Shown: in pieces, positions 7,301-14,386 of the stretch | Numbering within the stretch: position 1 is the stretch's first letter | Layout of the letters: the number at the start of each line of letters is the position of its first letter | Origin: Candidatus Cloacimonadota bacterium | GTDB taxonomy: Bacteria; Cloacimonadota; Cloacimonadia; JGIOTU-2 | Length of the DNA stretch: 14,386 bases | Direction: 5' to 3' | Assembly: GCA_011043895.1 (NCBI GenBank) | Contig: DRBZ01000073.1 | Location: 1 to 14,386, forward strand | Program-made: the position numbers and the translations under genes | The notes under the pieces: model-generated | Database searches by the model: none | Seen by the model: the letters and a program-made list of their open reading frames with translations, nothing else | Told to the model about the DNA's origin: nothing

Positions 7301-8087
7301 CAGTATAAAAACCCTTCTGTGATTTCCATTCTTTTAATGTTTCTGCAGCATCCATAAAATCATAAGTAGTAACGATTATCAGATCAGCACCATCATCATT
7401 TTTGAATGAATGATACTGAGGTGTGATCATTTCTGGATTTAAAGCTAAAGATAGAACAGAAGGAGTTATATAGCTTGAATACAAACGTTCATCGTAGTCC
7501 ATCTCACCAGAAATAGAGATAGATAAATTAAAATCATCGTAAATTGTGAGAATATTGGTATCTGGTTTATACTGGAACGGATGAATAGTCACATATACAA
7601 AAGGCACACCTCGCATCATAAACTTATCAGAAACCGAATATATCGTCTTTGGATATACATCTCCGAAAGAATAGTAGTCTTCATTAATAGTAAATGGAGG
7701 TGTATCAAATGCATCATTATCCACAGCACTTGGCTGCGCAGGAAAGGGAATGATATTAGGTATTTCAATGGAATGGTTTACCAAAACATCAATAGTAACT
7801 TCCCCATTTTCAGGCACAATGATCATTTTGGAGATCGAGGGCAAGGCAGGTAGCCCTTCCTCTGTAAGTCTTCCCCATTCATCTATGAAAATATTATCGA
7901 AATTTATATTCTGCTTCCTAAGTCCTGTCCTTGTGAAAGAATCAAGAGAAACATTGAGTTCCAAAGCATTCTTCTGTGATGATAAAATTGTGATCTCCGT
8001 CTTTTCCGGCATCAGATCAATGATCTCTCCAGTCAAAAGAGAACTACCAAACAATAAATAAAGCCCTACTAAAAATATTCGTTTCAT
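4395..8087 (-). CDS. secreted C25 (gingipain-family) cysteine peptidase with LamG and T9SS sorting domains
   Basis: This is a 1230-residue exported endopeptidase. Counting from the ATG at 8087: signal peptide (1-20), gingipain-type propeptide (about 25-115), C25 catalytic domain (about 230-615), an Ig-like segment (about 620-700), a CARDB-like segment with NGNNDGEWDAGEE (about 705-815), a LamG/concanavalin-like domain (about 860-1015), and a C-terminal FlgD-like T9SS sorting domain (about 1140-1230). The catalytic pair is likely H470 in HRDHGYTAGW and C503 in FSINCQTGWFD, followed by family-typical segments such as GGAVSTIGA and FHVIGDPTLQVW. The frame is open up to a TTG at 8099, but that TTG overlaps the aminotransferase stop. 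The ATG at 8087, with TGAGG 6 nt upstream and a clean signal peptide, is the better start. LamG may bind carbohydrate or another surface ligand. The cleavage preference cannot be read from the sequence. Confidence 0.92.
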   Translation of the reverse strand: MKRIFLVGLYLLFGSSLLTGEIIDLMPEKTEITILSSQKNALELNVSLDSFTRTGLRKQNINFDNIFIDEWGRLTEEGLPALPSISKMIIVPENGEVTIDVLVNHSIEIPNIIPFPAQPSAVDNDAFDTPPFTINEDYYSFGDVYPKTIYSVSDKFMMRGVPFVYVTIHPFQYKPDTNILTIYDDFNLSISISGEMDYDERLYSSYITPSVLSLALNPEMITPQYHSFKNDDGADLIIVTTYDFMDAAETLKEWKSQKGFYTDIVYLEDIGSTAQYIYTYLFIAYETWVLPPSFVLFLGDVEIVPTNYEPDQVSGGYMGTDRTYACMDADFHPDIGYGRISVDNQTQAFTVINKIIQYEKDPPDQASFYNEMVNAGYFQDDEHDGYESRRFIKTSEEIRDFLLTENYDSERIYVTEDSVNPTNYNNGYYANGEPIPNELLRVNGFPWDGNATDISNTINEGIFLLVHRDHGYTAGWGDPAYNIGNVQQLANGELLPMVFSINCQTGWFDSETDSDPATFESFCEEFLRKENGGAVSTIGACRNSMSGYNDYLTLGMIDSMWENFINGWGYNTNGYMSPVLLQGLMSMEQFWGGNLTQYQYNLFHVIGDPTLQVWRSQPAEIIATHDISFPYDVTSIPITASIDEGIASLVVDGELVGKMEFSTSSFDLYLSENLTSPQNGVITITARDHTPYMQTVTFIPPDGSYVIIEFFSVSDENGNNDGEWDAGEEISLTYMLRNAGNQTADSVTFTIDSALSQLQIYDPILQINGLLPDQSIQFSTDALISMTCPHNDYISIEAIIENPEGEFIYIESITVTNLPKLALETDSIYYEVSETGIVEIPFTIENIGADTLVCELINNSHQCANLYSANTFMTIPHVLEFDILTEFTVMAWLNVQNVSQPGFVLTKGFINGDLSFVVSIPNMNSILYKFRNVNGSDFQKIISYPLTYGEWFNLAIVVDGSSIISYINGEEVGNDPFISPIHSTSDDILVGSYANSTYEFNGYIDELALYTVALPVEEIQEKMITTIRGIDAGLLSYYQLDQATQFADYCGYNDMTPSGDILFDLSGAPITTWVGFDTYSLSILPYQSESIQVIFNTEGYTTQLFSSSFDLISNASNVDDLSIPIELLFEPYSIDDPINSNEYILTFRNPFGPGCKISFAIQQQKRLRIDIYNLKGQFVQTLVDDSLAPQHFEIQWSGKDFSGKLVENGVYFLKVETDDSKEIRKMVFLR

Positions 8088-8093
8088 TATTAA

Positions 8094-8098
8094 CCTCA
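8094..8098 (-). promoter_or_regulatory. ribosome binding site that sets the C25 peptidase start
   Basis: TGAGG on the minus strand contains the TGA stop of the aminotransferase gene and a Shine-Dalgarno AGG, 6 nt before the ATG at 8087. This supports the ATG over the in-frame TTG at 8099 and suggests that termination and re-initiation are coupled. Confidence 0.6.
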
Positions 8099-9295
8099 AT
8101 ATTTTTTATAATAATTATATTCCTCTAGTCCCTTTCTAAATAGGAACATAGCTCTTTTTAGAGATTCTTCATTTAAGATATATGCGAGCCTAACCTCATC
8201 TCTACCCATTCCGGGAGTTGCATAGAATCCCTGGGCTGGCGCAAACATTACAGTTTCTTGCTCGTATGAAAATTCCTCCAGCATCCAGCGTGCAAAATCT
8301 TCTGTATCACTGATAGGAAGCTTAACTATCACATAGAATGCACCCTGAGGTTTCACACAGACTACATCCTGTATCTTGTGCACTTCGTTATAAACAATAT
8401 TTCTTCTTTTATCATATTCTTTTAAGACACTATGAAAATATTCATCTTCAATACTCACTGCTGCATTTGCTGCCAGTTGATCGATAGTGGGAGGACAAAG
8501 ACGAGCCTGTGCGAATTTCAACACACCTTCATAGAGTTCATGATTACGCGTGATAAAACATCCCACACGAGCACCACATGCACTGTATCGTTTTGAAATA
8601 CTATCAACAAGAATTGCTCTATCCTCGATTCCGTTTATATGTAAAATACTTGTATGAGATAATCCATCGTATACAAATTCTCGATACACTTCATCTGAAA
8701 TGAGATATAAATTATATTTTTGTGCAACTGCAGCAAGTCGCTCAAGATCCTCTTTTAAATATACCGCTCCTGTCGGATTCCCGGGATTACTGAAAAGAAT
8801 TGCTCTTGTTTTTTCGCTGATAAGCTCTTCGATTTCTTTAATGCTAGGTAAGGCAAATCCTTGTTCCGCATAGGTAGTCAAAGGTTTGATTGTAACTCCT
8901 GCGATCGTAGCGAATCCGTTATAGTTTGTATAAAATGGTTCAGGAACGATTACCTCATCTCCGGGATTACAAGTTGCAAGAAGTGCAAAAATGATAGCTT
9001 CGGAACCTGCCGTGGTTATGATTATTTCATCCTGATTGATAGGTATCTTATGTTTGTTATAATATCTTACCAAACTTTCACGATAAACATGTAAACCCTG
9101 GGATGGTCCATAGGCAAGCACCTTTTTATCAAAATGCCTGTAGACATCAAGGATTTCTGTTGGTGTTTCGATATCTGGTTGACCTATGTTCAAATGAAAT
9201 ACCCTGATTCCTTTTGCTCTTGCTGCTTCTGCATAGGGAGCCAATTTTCTTATTGGAGAAGCCTGGATCTCAATTGCTCTTTTTGATATTTTCAT
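8096..9295 (-). CDS. class I/II PLP-dependent aminotransferase
   Basis: This is a 399-residue cytoplasmic fold-type I aminotransferase of the aspartate/aromatic aminotransferase type, which moves an amino group between an amino acid and a 2-oxo acid. Visible landmarks are LNIGQPDIETP (about 35-45), YGPSQG (62-67), SNPGNPTG (169-176, with cofactor-contacting N173), SDEVYREFVYDG (200-211, with D201 and Y204), the Schiff-base lysine K235 in DSISKRYSACGARVGC, and R369 in DEVRLAYIL, the expected substrate-carboxylate arginine. The length is normal for the family. The ATG at 9295 follows a TGAGG that also contains the stop of the preceding gene. Its place between two secreted peptidase genes suggests use in catabolism of amino acids released from protein. 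Substrate specificity (aspartate, alanine, aromatic or other) cannot be settled from motifs. Confidence 0.93.
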   Translation of the reverse strand: MKISKRAIEIQASPIRKLAPYAEAARAKGIRVFHLNIGQPDIETPTEILDVYRHFDKKVLAYGPSQGLHVYRESLVRYYNKHKIPINQDEIIITTAGSEAIIFALLATCNPGDEVIVPEPFYTNYNGFATIAGVTIKPLTTYAEQGFALPSIKEIEELISEKTRAILFSNPGNPTGAVYLKEDLERLAAVAQKYNLYLISDEVYREFVYDGLSHTSILHINGIEDRAILVDSISKRYSACGARVGCFITRNHELYEGVLKFAQARLCPPTIDQLAANAAVSIEDEYFHSVLKEYDKRRNIVYNEVHKIQDVVCVKPQGAFYVIVKLPISDTEDFARWMLEEFSYEQETVMFAPAQGFYATPGMGRDEVRLAYILNEESLKRAMFLFRKGLEEYNYYKKY

Positions 9296-9300
9296 TGTAA

Positions 9301-9305
9301 CCTCA
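9301..9305 (-). promoter_or_regulatory. ribosome binding site of the aminotransferase gene overlapping the upstream stop
   Basis: TGAGG on the minus strand combines the TGA stop of the PAS-sensor gene (9305-9303) with a Shine-Dalgarno AGG ending 5 nt before the aminotransferase ATG at 9295. The same stop-plus-SD arrangement occurs at the next junction (8094-8098). Confidence 0.55.
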
Positions 9306-10226
9306 TTTCTTTTCTACGATCTTGAGCAATCCCTTAATCCGTCTGGGATCGTTTTTATTATACTCTTTCACGACAAAAAAATATCTAACAGTCACTTTTT
9401 TTCTTTTCGAAGAAAGGATATCAATCATTAGATCATGGATATGTGTCTTATTTTGGCAGTGAGCACGAATTGCTTCCTGTGATTCTGAAGGAAAGAAATC
9501 TTCTACATAAATGAAATCAACTTCTGGTTTTATTTCAAAGTCAAGAAGTTTACGGAATTCAGTATTGAGATATACTTTTTCTTCCTTAATATTCCATATA
9601 CAGGTACCAATGATATTTTCTTGTTGTGCAATTTCCAGGAATTCGATCTTATCCAGTAATTCCTGCTCTCGTTGTTTCAGTTCGATAATATGACTCATTC
9701 TTCCGGTTATTGCGTTTATAAGGTTTCTTTCATCTTTTAGGAAAGGACCTTCATAGCGTTCTGGTTTTTCCTCAAGGTATCCTACTTGCAGATTTCCTAC
9801 TTTTTCACCATCTATATGAATTCCACTCTCCTGCACCCATTCGGTCTTTTCATAATTGAATGTCTTGTATTCTTTATCGAGGAAAGTTAATTTTGCATAT
9901 GTTATTTCGGGGTATTGCCATCCAGATGGTATAAGTTCTATTGTTCCTTCAAAGATTTCATCTAAGGATAGTTCTTTTTTTTCAATCAGATTTGAGATTG
10001 AATAGAGACAATTTAACTCCTTGACTCGTTCGCCAAGCTCCCAATTTCTGTGCTCAATTTCTTCTTCTTTGTTCTCTATTAGTGCAGAAAGATAATCTTC
10101 GTAAGCTTTGAGCTGATTGATCCTTTTTTTCTGCTCATTCTCTGCTCGAACATATTCGTGGTGCTGCTTGCGCATCCATTTCAGCTCGTTGATGAGCTCC
10201 TGTTTTGTACGCTTTTCGTCATTCAT
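9303..10226 (-). CDS. coiled-coil, GAF-like and PAS-like sensor protein lacking a kinase domain
   Basis: This 307-residue protein has no signal peptide or membrane segment and is predicted to be cytoplasmic. A long charged coiled-coil fills about 8-75. It leads into ERVKELNCLYSISNLIEK and a domain of about 65-185 with IELIPSGWQYPEITYAKL, GEKVGNLQVGYLEEKPE and GPFLKDERNLINAI, a conserved block often found next to PAS domains in sensor kinases and diguanylate cyclases. A short connector (about 183-200) is followed by a divergent PAS-like segment (about 201-305). The protein ends there with no HisKA, HATPase, GGDEF or other output domain, so it resembles the input half of a sensor kinase. It overlaps the M14 peptidase gene by 8 nt (stop within ATGAATGA), which implies translational coupling. 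It may act as an accessory sensor for the operon's kinase, but its function is not known. Confidence 0.82.
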   Translation of the reverse strand: MNDEKRTKQELINELKWMRKQHHEYVRAENEQKKRINQLKAYEDYLSALIENKEEEIEHRNWELGERVKELNCLYSISNLIEKKELSLDEIFEGTIELIPSGWQYPEITYAKLTFLDKEYKTFNYEKTEWVQESGIHIDGEKVGNLQVGYLEEKPERYEGPFLKDERNLINAITGRMSHIIELKQREQELLDKIEFLEIAQQENIIGTCIWNIKEEKVYLNTEFRKLLDFEIKPEVDFIYVEDFFPSESQEAIRAHCQNKTHIHDLMIDILSSKRKKVTVRYFFVVKEYNKNDPRRIKGLLKIVEKK

Positions 10227-13200
10227 GCACTATCACCATTTTCTTGATATGTTCAACGCCATCATGGTGTATTTTGTATAAATAAATACCATTACCTAAT
10301 TTTGAACAGTCAATAACTGCATGTCCATTTTCTCCATGTACAGTCGTAACAAACTTGCCAGAAATGTCATATATTTTGATGTCAATATTCTGCATCTGAG
10401 AGCTTCCTTTGAGCTGATAAGCAATGTTAGCTTGATTTTTCACAGGATTTGGGAAGGTGCTAATTAATTTTGTCTCTGTATAAAATTCCTGACTCCCGAT
10501 AGCAGCAGAAGGAATACCTTCTCCATAGACATTTATAAATTCTGTCTGGAGTGGAAATACGGAAACCGTTACCTGATCATCATAATTTTGTACATTATCG
10601 GGGCAGAAGATCAATTCATAGGATTGAACTTCTCCAGCGATAAGACTGTAGCTAAGCTGAGATACAGGATTTGATGTCCCGGTTTCCTGAACCATATATC
10701 CATCTGGAGTAGATATCTCTCCTGCAAGTGTACCTCCACCTACATTCTTGATCTCAAACTGTTCAATAAGTTCATTTCCTACAACACACTCTCCAAAATC
10801 AATGCTCATCGGTGCAAGATATAAAATTGGATAGGTTGGTACTGGTGCAGGAAAAAATATATTATCGATCCAGGCACAATCCTGACCACCACTTATAGTA
10901 TAATCTTTATCATACACCCATGTAAAAGTATGAATTCCGCTTGATACGTTATAGGATACTTCAGCCCAGTTCATTTCTCCAGACCATTGCCCCTGCATAC
11001 TGCCATCAATATAAAATTCGAGAAAGTCATAGCTACTTTCAGATGAAACTTTTCTGTAAAAGGAGATCATGCCGTCAGTAACATCCATTGTTACAGAAAG
11101 CTCAGTTGTCTGTTGGTGTGATATATTGCCTGATTTTGCACAATAAGCTCCTTCGTAAGCATTTGTTGCATCAATAGTCCAGTTTCCATTTCCACCAAAT
11201 TGCCAATCGTAGGAAGTAAAATCCCCCGTCTCAAAACCTTCGAAAGGAAATGAGCCAATATAGATGCTAAATGAATAGTCTGCACTAAAAGTGTAGTTAT
11301 TACAGCTAAGATCAAGTGAAAATAGAACTGAATGCCCATCAGGAGTATTTGCTACTGCCTGAATAACTATTGAGGAGGTTCCAATTTCATCCGGTTCAAG
11401 ATCATCAAAGGGACCAAGTGTTCCATTGATTGTGATAAATGGGTCTGAACATCCAAGAAATGCCAGTATATCCTCAGCGGTTTCTGTTCCGTTGTTCCGA
11501 ATAGAGATGTATAAATCTGCTTCTTCTCCCGGATCAAGAACTCCATCATTATTTCCACTCGCAGAGTCATCAATATAATAGTCATCTATCACAAGATTGG
11601 GACCTTGAATAAATTCTGTTGATATAGCATCCAGGTCAAAACCAGCATCTGGTGCTGAAGAAGAGCCATCACCATCATCCACGATTTTAATGAACTGTGC
11701 TTCTGCCAATCCTGAATTACTGATGTCAAATTCAGTAGTACCAAGGCCTGTCCCAACTAGATAAAAAGGTCCGTCTATGGAATTACTTACAAAACAATCA
11801 TAACCTTCTTCAGAAGTGTCACCTTCATAGACAGTAAAATCATTGAAAGGACCATCAACTACGGGATATTGCATATCAATTATACACCAACCATCCACAC
11901 CAATTGAGTAGTTTATATTATCTGGTGCTCCCAGACTTGCTGGTGTATTACCCTCATCTCCGGTATTATTATCAGGAATCTGGCTTGCTGAGAATTTATA
12001 CCCGTAAAATACATTATCTCTGATAGGTTGTAAGTGAAAATCTACTGTTGTTGCATTATTTGCAGTAACTATAACATTGTTGACCGTTTGACTCTCATAA
12101 CCATTTGCAGAAATAGTGACAGTATAGGAGCCAGGCAACACATATTTATGAAAATCTCCAACTTGAGGATCTGTATAGGTAGGCATATAATCATTAACCC
12201 AGACGATTGCTGCGACAGCATCACCGGTTACCGCATCTGTAACTAATCCTTCTATTCCATACCCACTATATTCCATCATTGCCAGCATAGAAGGTATATT
12301 GATCGTCCAATAGTACATTATCTGTGAAGTAGGTGGTTGTTTCTGGTATGATATTTCCATTGACCAACTTATGGAACCCATCACACCATAATTAGTATCC
12401 TTTGAACTTCCATTGATGGGGTACATACCAGTACAACCCTGACCGTAATCCAGGTTTGTGTATCCAGAAACAGAAGCATACACTCCTGCAAGTTGGTCAA
12501 TATGTGCATAATCCGGGCACTGGCTTGCTCGATAACTCCATGGATATGAAATATATTCTGTTCCACCGTGATACGTTGTATGTACAACAAATTGATTATT
12601 ATACATACAGCTTCGAAGCAATTTGGTTTCTGGTTGAGAATAGGCACCAGGACTTCCACCCCAGGCATCCCACATATATCCCCAATCGCGGTTAAGGTCA
12701 ACACCGTTTGCATTGTAACGCTGCATCATAACGCGACCATCTGGATTAACTTGCGGATAGAGCCATATTTCGCGATTGTTGACCAGATCAGTCACTGCTG
12801 GATCGTTACCATAATTCAAACAGAGATATCTGATCATTCGTGCAGTATTTTCCTGTGAGCATAATTCATCTCCATGTATTCCACCATCAAACATAACTTC
12901 AGGTTCATTTTCTTCAAACATTACATTATCACTGATAATACAAACCGATATCTCTCTTCCCTGTACTGATTCGCCTAGGTATTCTTTCCTGCAGATATTT
13001 GGAAAATTTGTTGCACAACTATCCATCAAAGCTATTATATCATTATACGTTAGCCACTCTGTACGTAAATTTTGTAAATGATTTGAATGTGCTTCGAGAT
13101 CTGGGATGATTATTTCGTATTGCAAGGAGGTTTGCTTGATTTTATCCATTTCCTCAGGAATGACATACATCCGTGCAAAATCTTTGTACACATCACCATT

Positions 13201-13338
13201 CAGTTTGAGTTTGTAGAGCATCTCATGGTGCTCGGGAGTATTCAAGAACACTTTGACTTCCATCTCACCAGATCGCCAAGCAACAGCACTTGAAACAAGT
13301 ATAAAGTTAAGAACAAGTAAAAATATCGTTTTTTTCAT
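10219..13338 (-). CDS. secreted M14 zinc carboxypeptidase, multidomain, with T9SS sorting domain
   Basis: This is a 1039-residue exported metallopeptidase expected to remove C-terminal residues from peptides. Order: signal peptide (1-20), N-terminal extension (about 24-90), M14 catalytic domain (about 95-355), carboxypeptidase regulatory-like domain (about 360-437), a segment with APDNINYSIGVDGWCI (about 445-575), a CARDB-like segment with GNNDGVLDPGEEADL (about 580-695), a MAM/jelly-roll-like segment (about 698-832), an ASPM/HYDIN-like Ig domain (about 838-942) and a Por-type sorting domain (about 955-1039, FPNPV to IKKMVIVHE). Zinc ligands are H155 and E158 (GIHGDE) and probably H257 (HGG). 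Substrate contacts are expected at R202 (NPDGR) and N216-R217 (DLNRDW). The catalytic glutamate is probably E328 (SMEIS). AGAAGG lies 4 nt before the ATG. This gene leads the tight five-gene run and probably acts with the C25 peptidase. Confidence 0.95.
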   Translation of the reverse strand: MKKTIFLLVLNFILVSSAVAWRSGEMEVKVFLNTPEHHEMLYKLKLNGDVYKDFARMYVIPEEMDKIKQTSLQYEIIIPDLEAHSNHLQNLRTEWLTYNDIIALMDSCATNFPNICRKEYLGESVQGREISVCIISDNVMFEENEPEVMFDGGIHGDELCSQENTARMIRYLCLNYGNDPAVTDLVNNREIWLYPQVNPDGRVMMQRYNANGVDLNRDWGYMWDAWGGSPGAYSQPETKLLRSCMYNNQFVVHTTYHGGTEYISYPWSYRASQCPDYAHIDQLAGVYASVSGYTNLDYGQGCTGMYPINGSSKDTNYGVMGSISWSMEISYQKQPPTSQIMYYWTINIPSMLAMMEYSGYGIEGLVTDAVTGDAVAAIVWVNDYMPTYTDPQVGDFHKYVLPGSYTVTISANGYESQTVNNVIVTANNATTVDFHLQPIRDNVFYGYKFSASQIPDNNTGDEGNTPASLGAPDNINYSIGVDGWCIIDMQYPVVDGPFNDFTVYEGDTSEEGYDCFVSNSIDGPFYLVGTGLGTTEFDISNSGLAEAQFIKIVDDGDGSSSAPDAGFDLDAISTEFIQGPNLVIDDYYIDDSASGNNDGVLDPGEEADLYISIRNNGTETAEDILAFLGCSDPFITINGTLGPFDDLEPDEIGTSSIVIQAVANTPDGHSVLFSLDLSCNNYTFSADYSFSIYIGSFPFEGFETGDFTSYDWQFGGNGNWTIDATNAYEGAYCAKSGNISHQQTTELSVTMDVTDGMISFYRKVSSESSYDFLEFYIDGSMQGQWSGEMNWAEVSYNVSSGIHTFTWVYDKDYTISGGQDCAWIDNIFFPAPVPTYPILYLAPMSIDFGECVVGNELIEQFEIKNVGGGTLAGEISTPDGYMVQETGTSNPVSQLSYSLIAGEVQSYELIFCPDNVQNYDDQVTVSVFPLQTEFINVYGEGIPSAAIGSQEFYTETKLISTFPNPVKNQANIAYQLKGSSQMQNIDIKIYDISGKFVTTVHGENGHAVIDCSKLGNGIYLYKIHHDGVEHIKKMVIVHE

Positions 13339-13342
13339 GGAG

Positions 13343-13348
13343 CCTTCT
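13343..13348 (-). promoter_or_regulatory. ribosome binding site of the M14 carboxypeptidase gene
   Basis: AGAAGG on the minus strand lies 4 nt upstream of the ATG at 13338, which opens a standard signal peptide (MKKTIFLLVLNFILVSSAVA). Confidence 0.55.
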
Positions 13349-13367
13349 AAATATGATTTTTATCCTT

Positions 13368-13396
13368 ATCTAAATAGTCTGATTAGTTTTTGTAAA
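13368..13396 (-). promoter_or_regulatory. weak candidate promoter of the peptidase-sensor operon
   Basis: In the 90-bp gap before the M14 gene, the minus strand has TTTACA (13396-13391), a 17-nt spacer and TTAGAT (13373-13368). The first element resembles a -35 box; the second matches a -10 box only weakly. There is no sigma-54 motif here. The gap is very AT-rich, so chance matches are easy. It is the most likely place for an operon promoter, since the downstream junctions are too tight to hold one. Confidence 0.2.
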
Positions 13397-13428
13397 ATTT
13401 TATATACTTCATAATTCGAAAAATATAA

Positions 13429-14386
13429 TTACTTAAAAAACACACACTTCTTTGTATCGATAACATTTGAATCTGCAGTGAGTTGGTAAAAATAGATACC
13501 TGAACCCACCTCGTGGCTTTTGTTATCCCTACCATCCCATGAGACCATCGAATCATGTTCATTTAGTTGATAAGATCTTACAAGTTGACCTTTAATATTG
13601 TATAATGATAATTTTATCTCCTTTGTTGTGTTATTCTTGATTTCATAAGGGAAGAATGTGATCAATCTGAAGGGATTTGGCTTATTCTGATATAGGATAT
13701 ATTCTGGATTATTTGGTGGATCATCAATACCGCTTCCCTGGGATGAAAGTATGGTAATGTCATCAACGTACCAGCCAGGATCATTCAAATAAGAATCACT
13801 CTCAAATCTGAAACATAAACAGAAGTAAGTATCAACATAATCTGCAAGAGATATAAGCTCTTCTTTCCAAACAGATTGCACTCCGTTATATGATGCTATA
13901 TTTATCCAGTTTTTATCATCCACAAAAATATCTATGTAGCAGCTATCGTACTCCCATTCAGTATGATATTTGTTCCAGAATCTGAGAAATACATCATCAT
14001 TAACACCATTTAGATTAATTAATGAATTGGTATAAATATATGCTTGGACATTATTATTATAAAACTGTTTATTGTCATTATCATGAAGGGCAAATGAACC
14101 ATCATGCGCATCTTTCACCAGGCACCACTCCCCATTTATTGAATACCAATTACCCATTCCGGATTCCCAGTCTTCCTCGAAAATAACCACTTCGGGTTGA
14201 AAATTAATATTTAGAGCATTCATTCCATTCTCAATAGTAAGTTCCAATACATGGGGCACATATCCCGGTGCGATGAATGTTGCCTGATAGTTCCCAACAT
14301 AATATTCAAAACTAAAATCTCCATTAATTGATAATGTATCGGCAAAATAGCCATCATCAAGGATCACATCACACTGTATTGGAGAG
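13429..14386 (-). CDS. secreted protein with T9SS sorting domain, 5' end outside the window
   Basis: The C-terminal 318 residues of a larger protein are present. The frame stays open to the window edge, so the GTG at 14367 is not a convincing start. The visible part begins with a carboxypeptidase-regulatory-like beta fold (NGDFSFEYYVGNYQATFIAPGY), followed by a MAM/jelly-roll-like domain (from EEDWESGMGNWY to DPGWYVDDITIL). It ends with an FlgD-like sorting domain (NKPNPF, LYNIKGQLVRSY, GSGIYFYQL, KKCVFFK). The regulatory-like domain followed by a MAM-like domain echoes the M14 protein downstream, so the missing part could be another peptidase, but this cannot be seen. It lies 90 bp upstream of the M14 gene on the same strand. 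No clear terminator separates the two. Confidence 0.85.
   Translation of the reverse strand, partial: SPIQCDVILDDGYFADTLSINGDFSFEYYVGNYQATFIAPGYVPHVLELTIENGMNALNINFQPEVVIFEEDWESGMGNWYSINGEWCLVKDAHDGSFALHDNDNKQFYNNNVQAYIYTNSLINLNGVNDDVFLRFWNKYHTEWEYDSCYIDIFVDDKNWINIASYNGVQSVWKEELISLADYVDTYFCLCFRFESDSYLNDPGWYVDDITILSSQGSGIDDPPNNPEYILYQNKPNPFRLITFFPYEIKNNTTKEIKLSLYNIKGQLVRSYQLNEHDSMVSWDGRDNKSHEVGSGIYFYQLTADSNVIDTKKCVFFK

Noticed and set aside
8088..8099. TTG at 8099 as the start of the C25 peptidase.
   Set aside because: It overlaps the aminotransferase stop and adds four residues before a clean signal peptide. The ATG at 8087 has a well-placed Shine-Dalgarno.
9451..9480. TTGGCAG and GCACGAATTGC on the plus strand, tested as sigma-54 elements.
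   Set aside because: The GG to GC spacing is not 10 nt, and the stretch lies inside a coding region in the antisense direction.
12381..12858. Several open frames on both strands within the M14 catalytic region.
   Set aside because: They overlap the zinc-site and substrate-site coding sequence of the carboxypeptidase in other frames and have no recognisable features.

Overview
The window reads as AT-rich bacterial DNA in which every supported gene lies on the minus strand, so transcription runs from right to left. Three genes encode secreted proteins ending in the roughly 80-residue Por/FlgD-like C-terminal sorting module (a 'PNP' or 'NPF' strand, then 'YNxKGQ', then 'NGVYFLK' or 'NGIYLYK', ending in a basic-hydrophobic tail). 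This module marks cargo of the type IX secretion system (T9SS). Together with a gingipain-family peptidase and a multidomain M14 carboxypeptidase, it points to the FCB superphylum (Bacteroidota and relatives). Peptide-fermenting candidate lineages such as Cloacimonadota fit well, but the phylum is an inference.

Layout in transcription order: (1) at 14386-13429, the 3' end of a large secreted protein cut by the window edge. (2) After a 90-bp gap, a five-gene run from 13338 to 2253 with junctions between an 8-nt overlap and a 12-nt gap: an M14 zinc carboxypeptidase, a PAS-type sensor-like protein without a kinase, a PLP-dependent aminotransferase, a C25 cysteine peptidase with LamG and sorting domains, and a TPR-PAS-PAS histidine kinase. 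(3) A 249-bp intergenic control region. (4) A two-gene unit: a receiver-like protein that has lost its phosphorylation residues, then a sigma-54-dependent NtrC-class response regulator.

The most interesting part is the control region at 2004-2252. On the minus strand it holds a near-perfect sigma-54 promoter (TTGGCACGAATATTGTA, with GG-N10-GT spacing) just upstream of the degenerate receiver gene. Two exact 20-bp direct repeats lie about 100 and 190 bp upstream of the predicted transcription start. Each repeat is itself an imperfect palindrome (TTGnnCG-TTTT-CGnnCAA), as expected for enhancer sites of an NtrC-class activator. The downstream gene encodes such an activator, so a self-regulated switch is the simplest reading.

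Working model (inference): two exported peptidases degrade extracellular protein, the aminotransferase acts on released amino acids, and the co-transcribed sensor kinase with its predicted exported TPR region reports on the cell envelope or substrate state to the sigma-54 activator. The pseudo-receiver may tune this signalling. No RNA genes, mobile elements, CRISPR arrays or convincing factor-independent terminators were seen.
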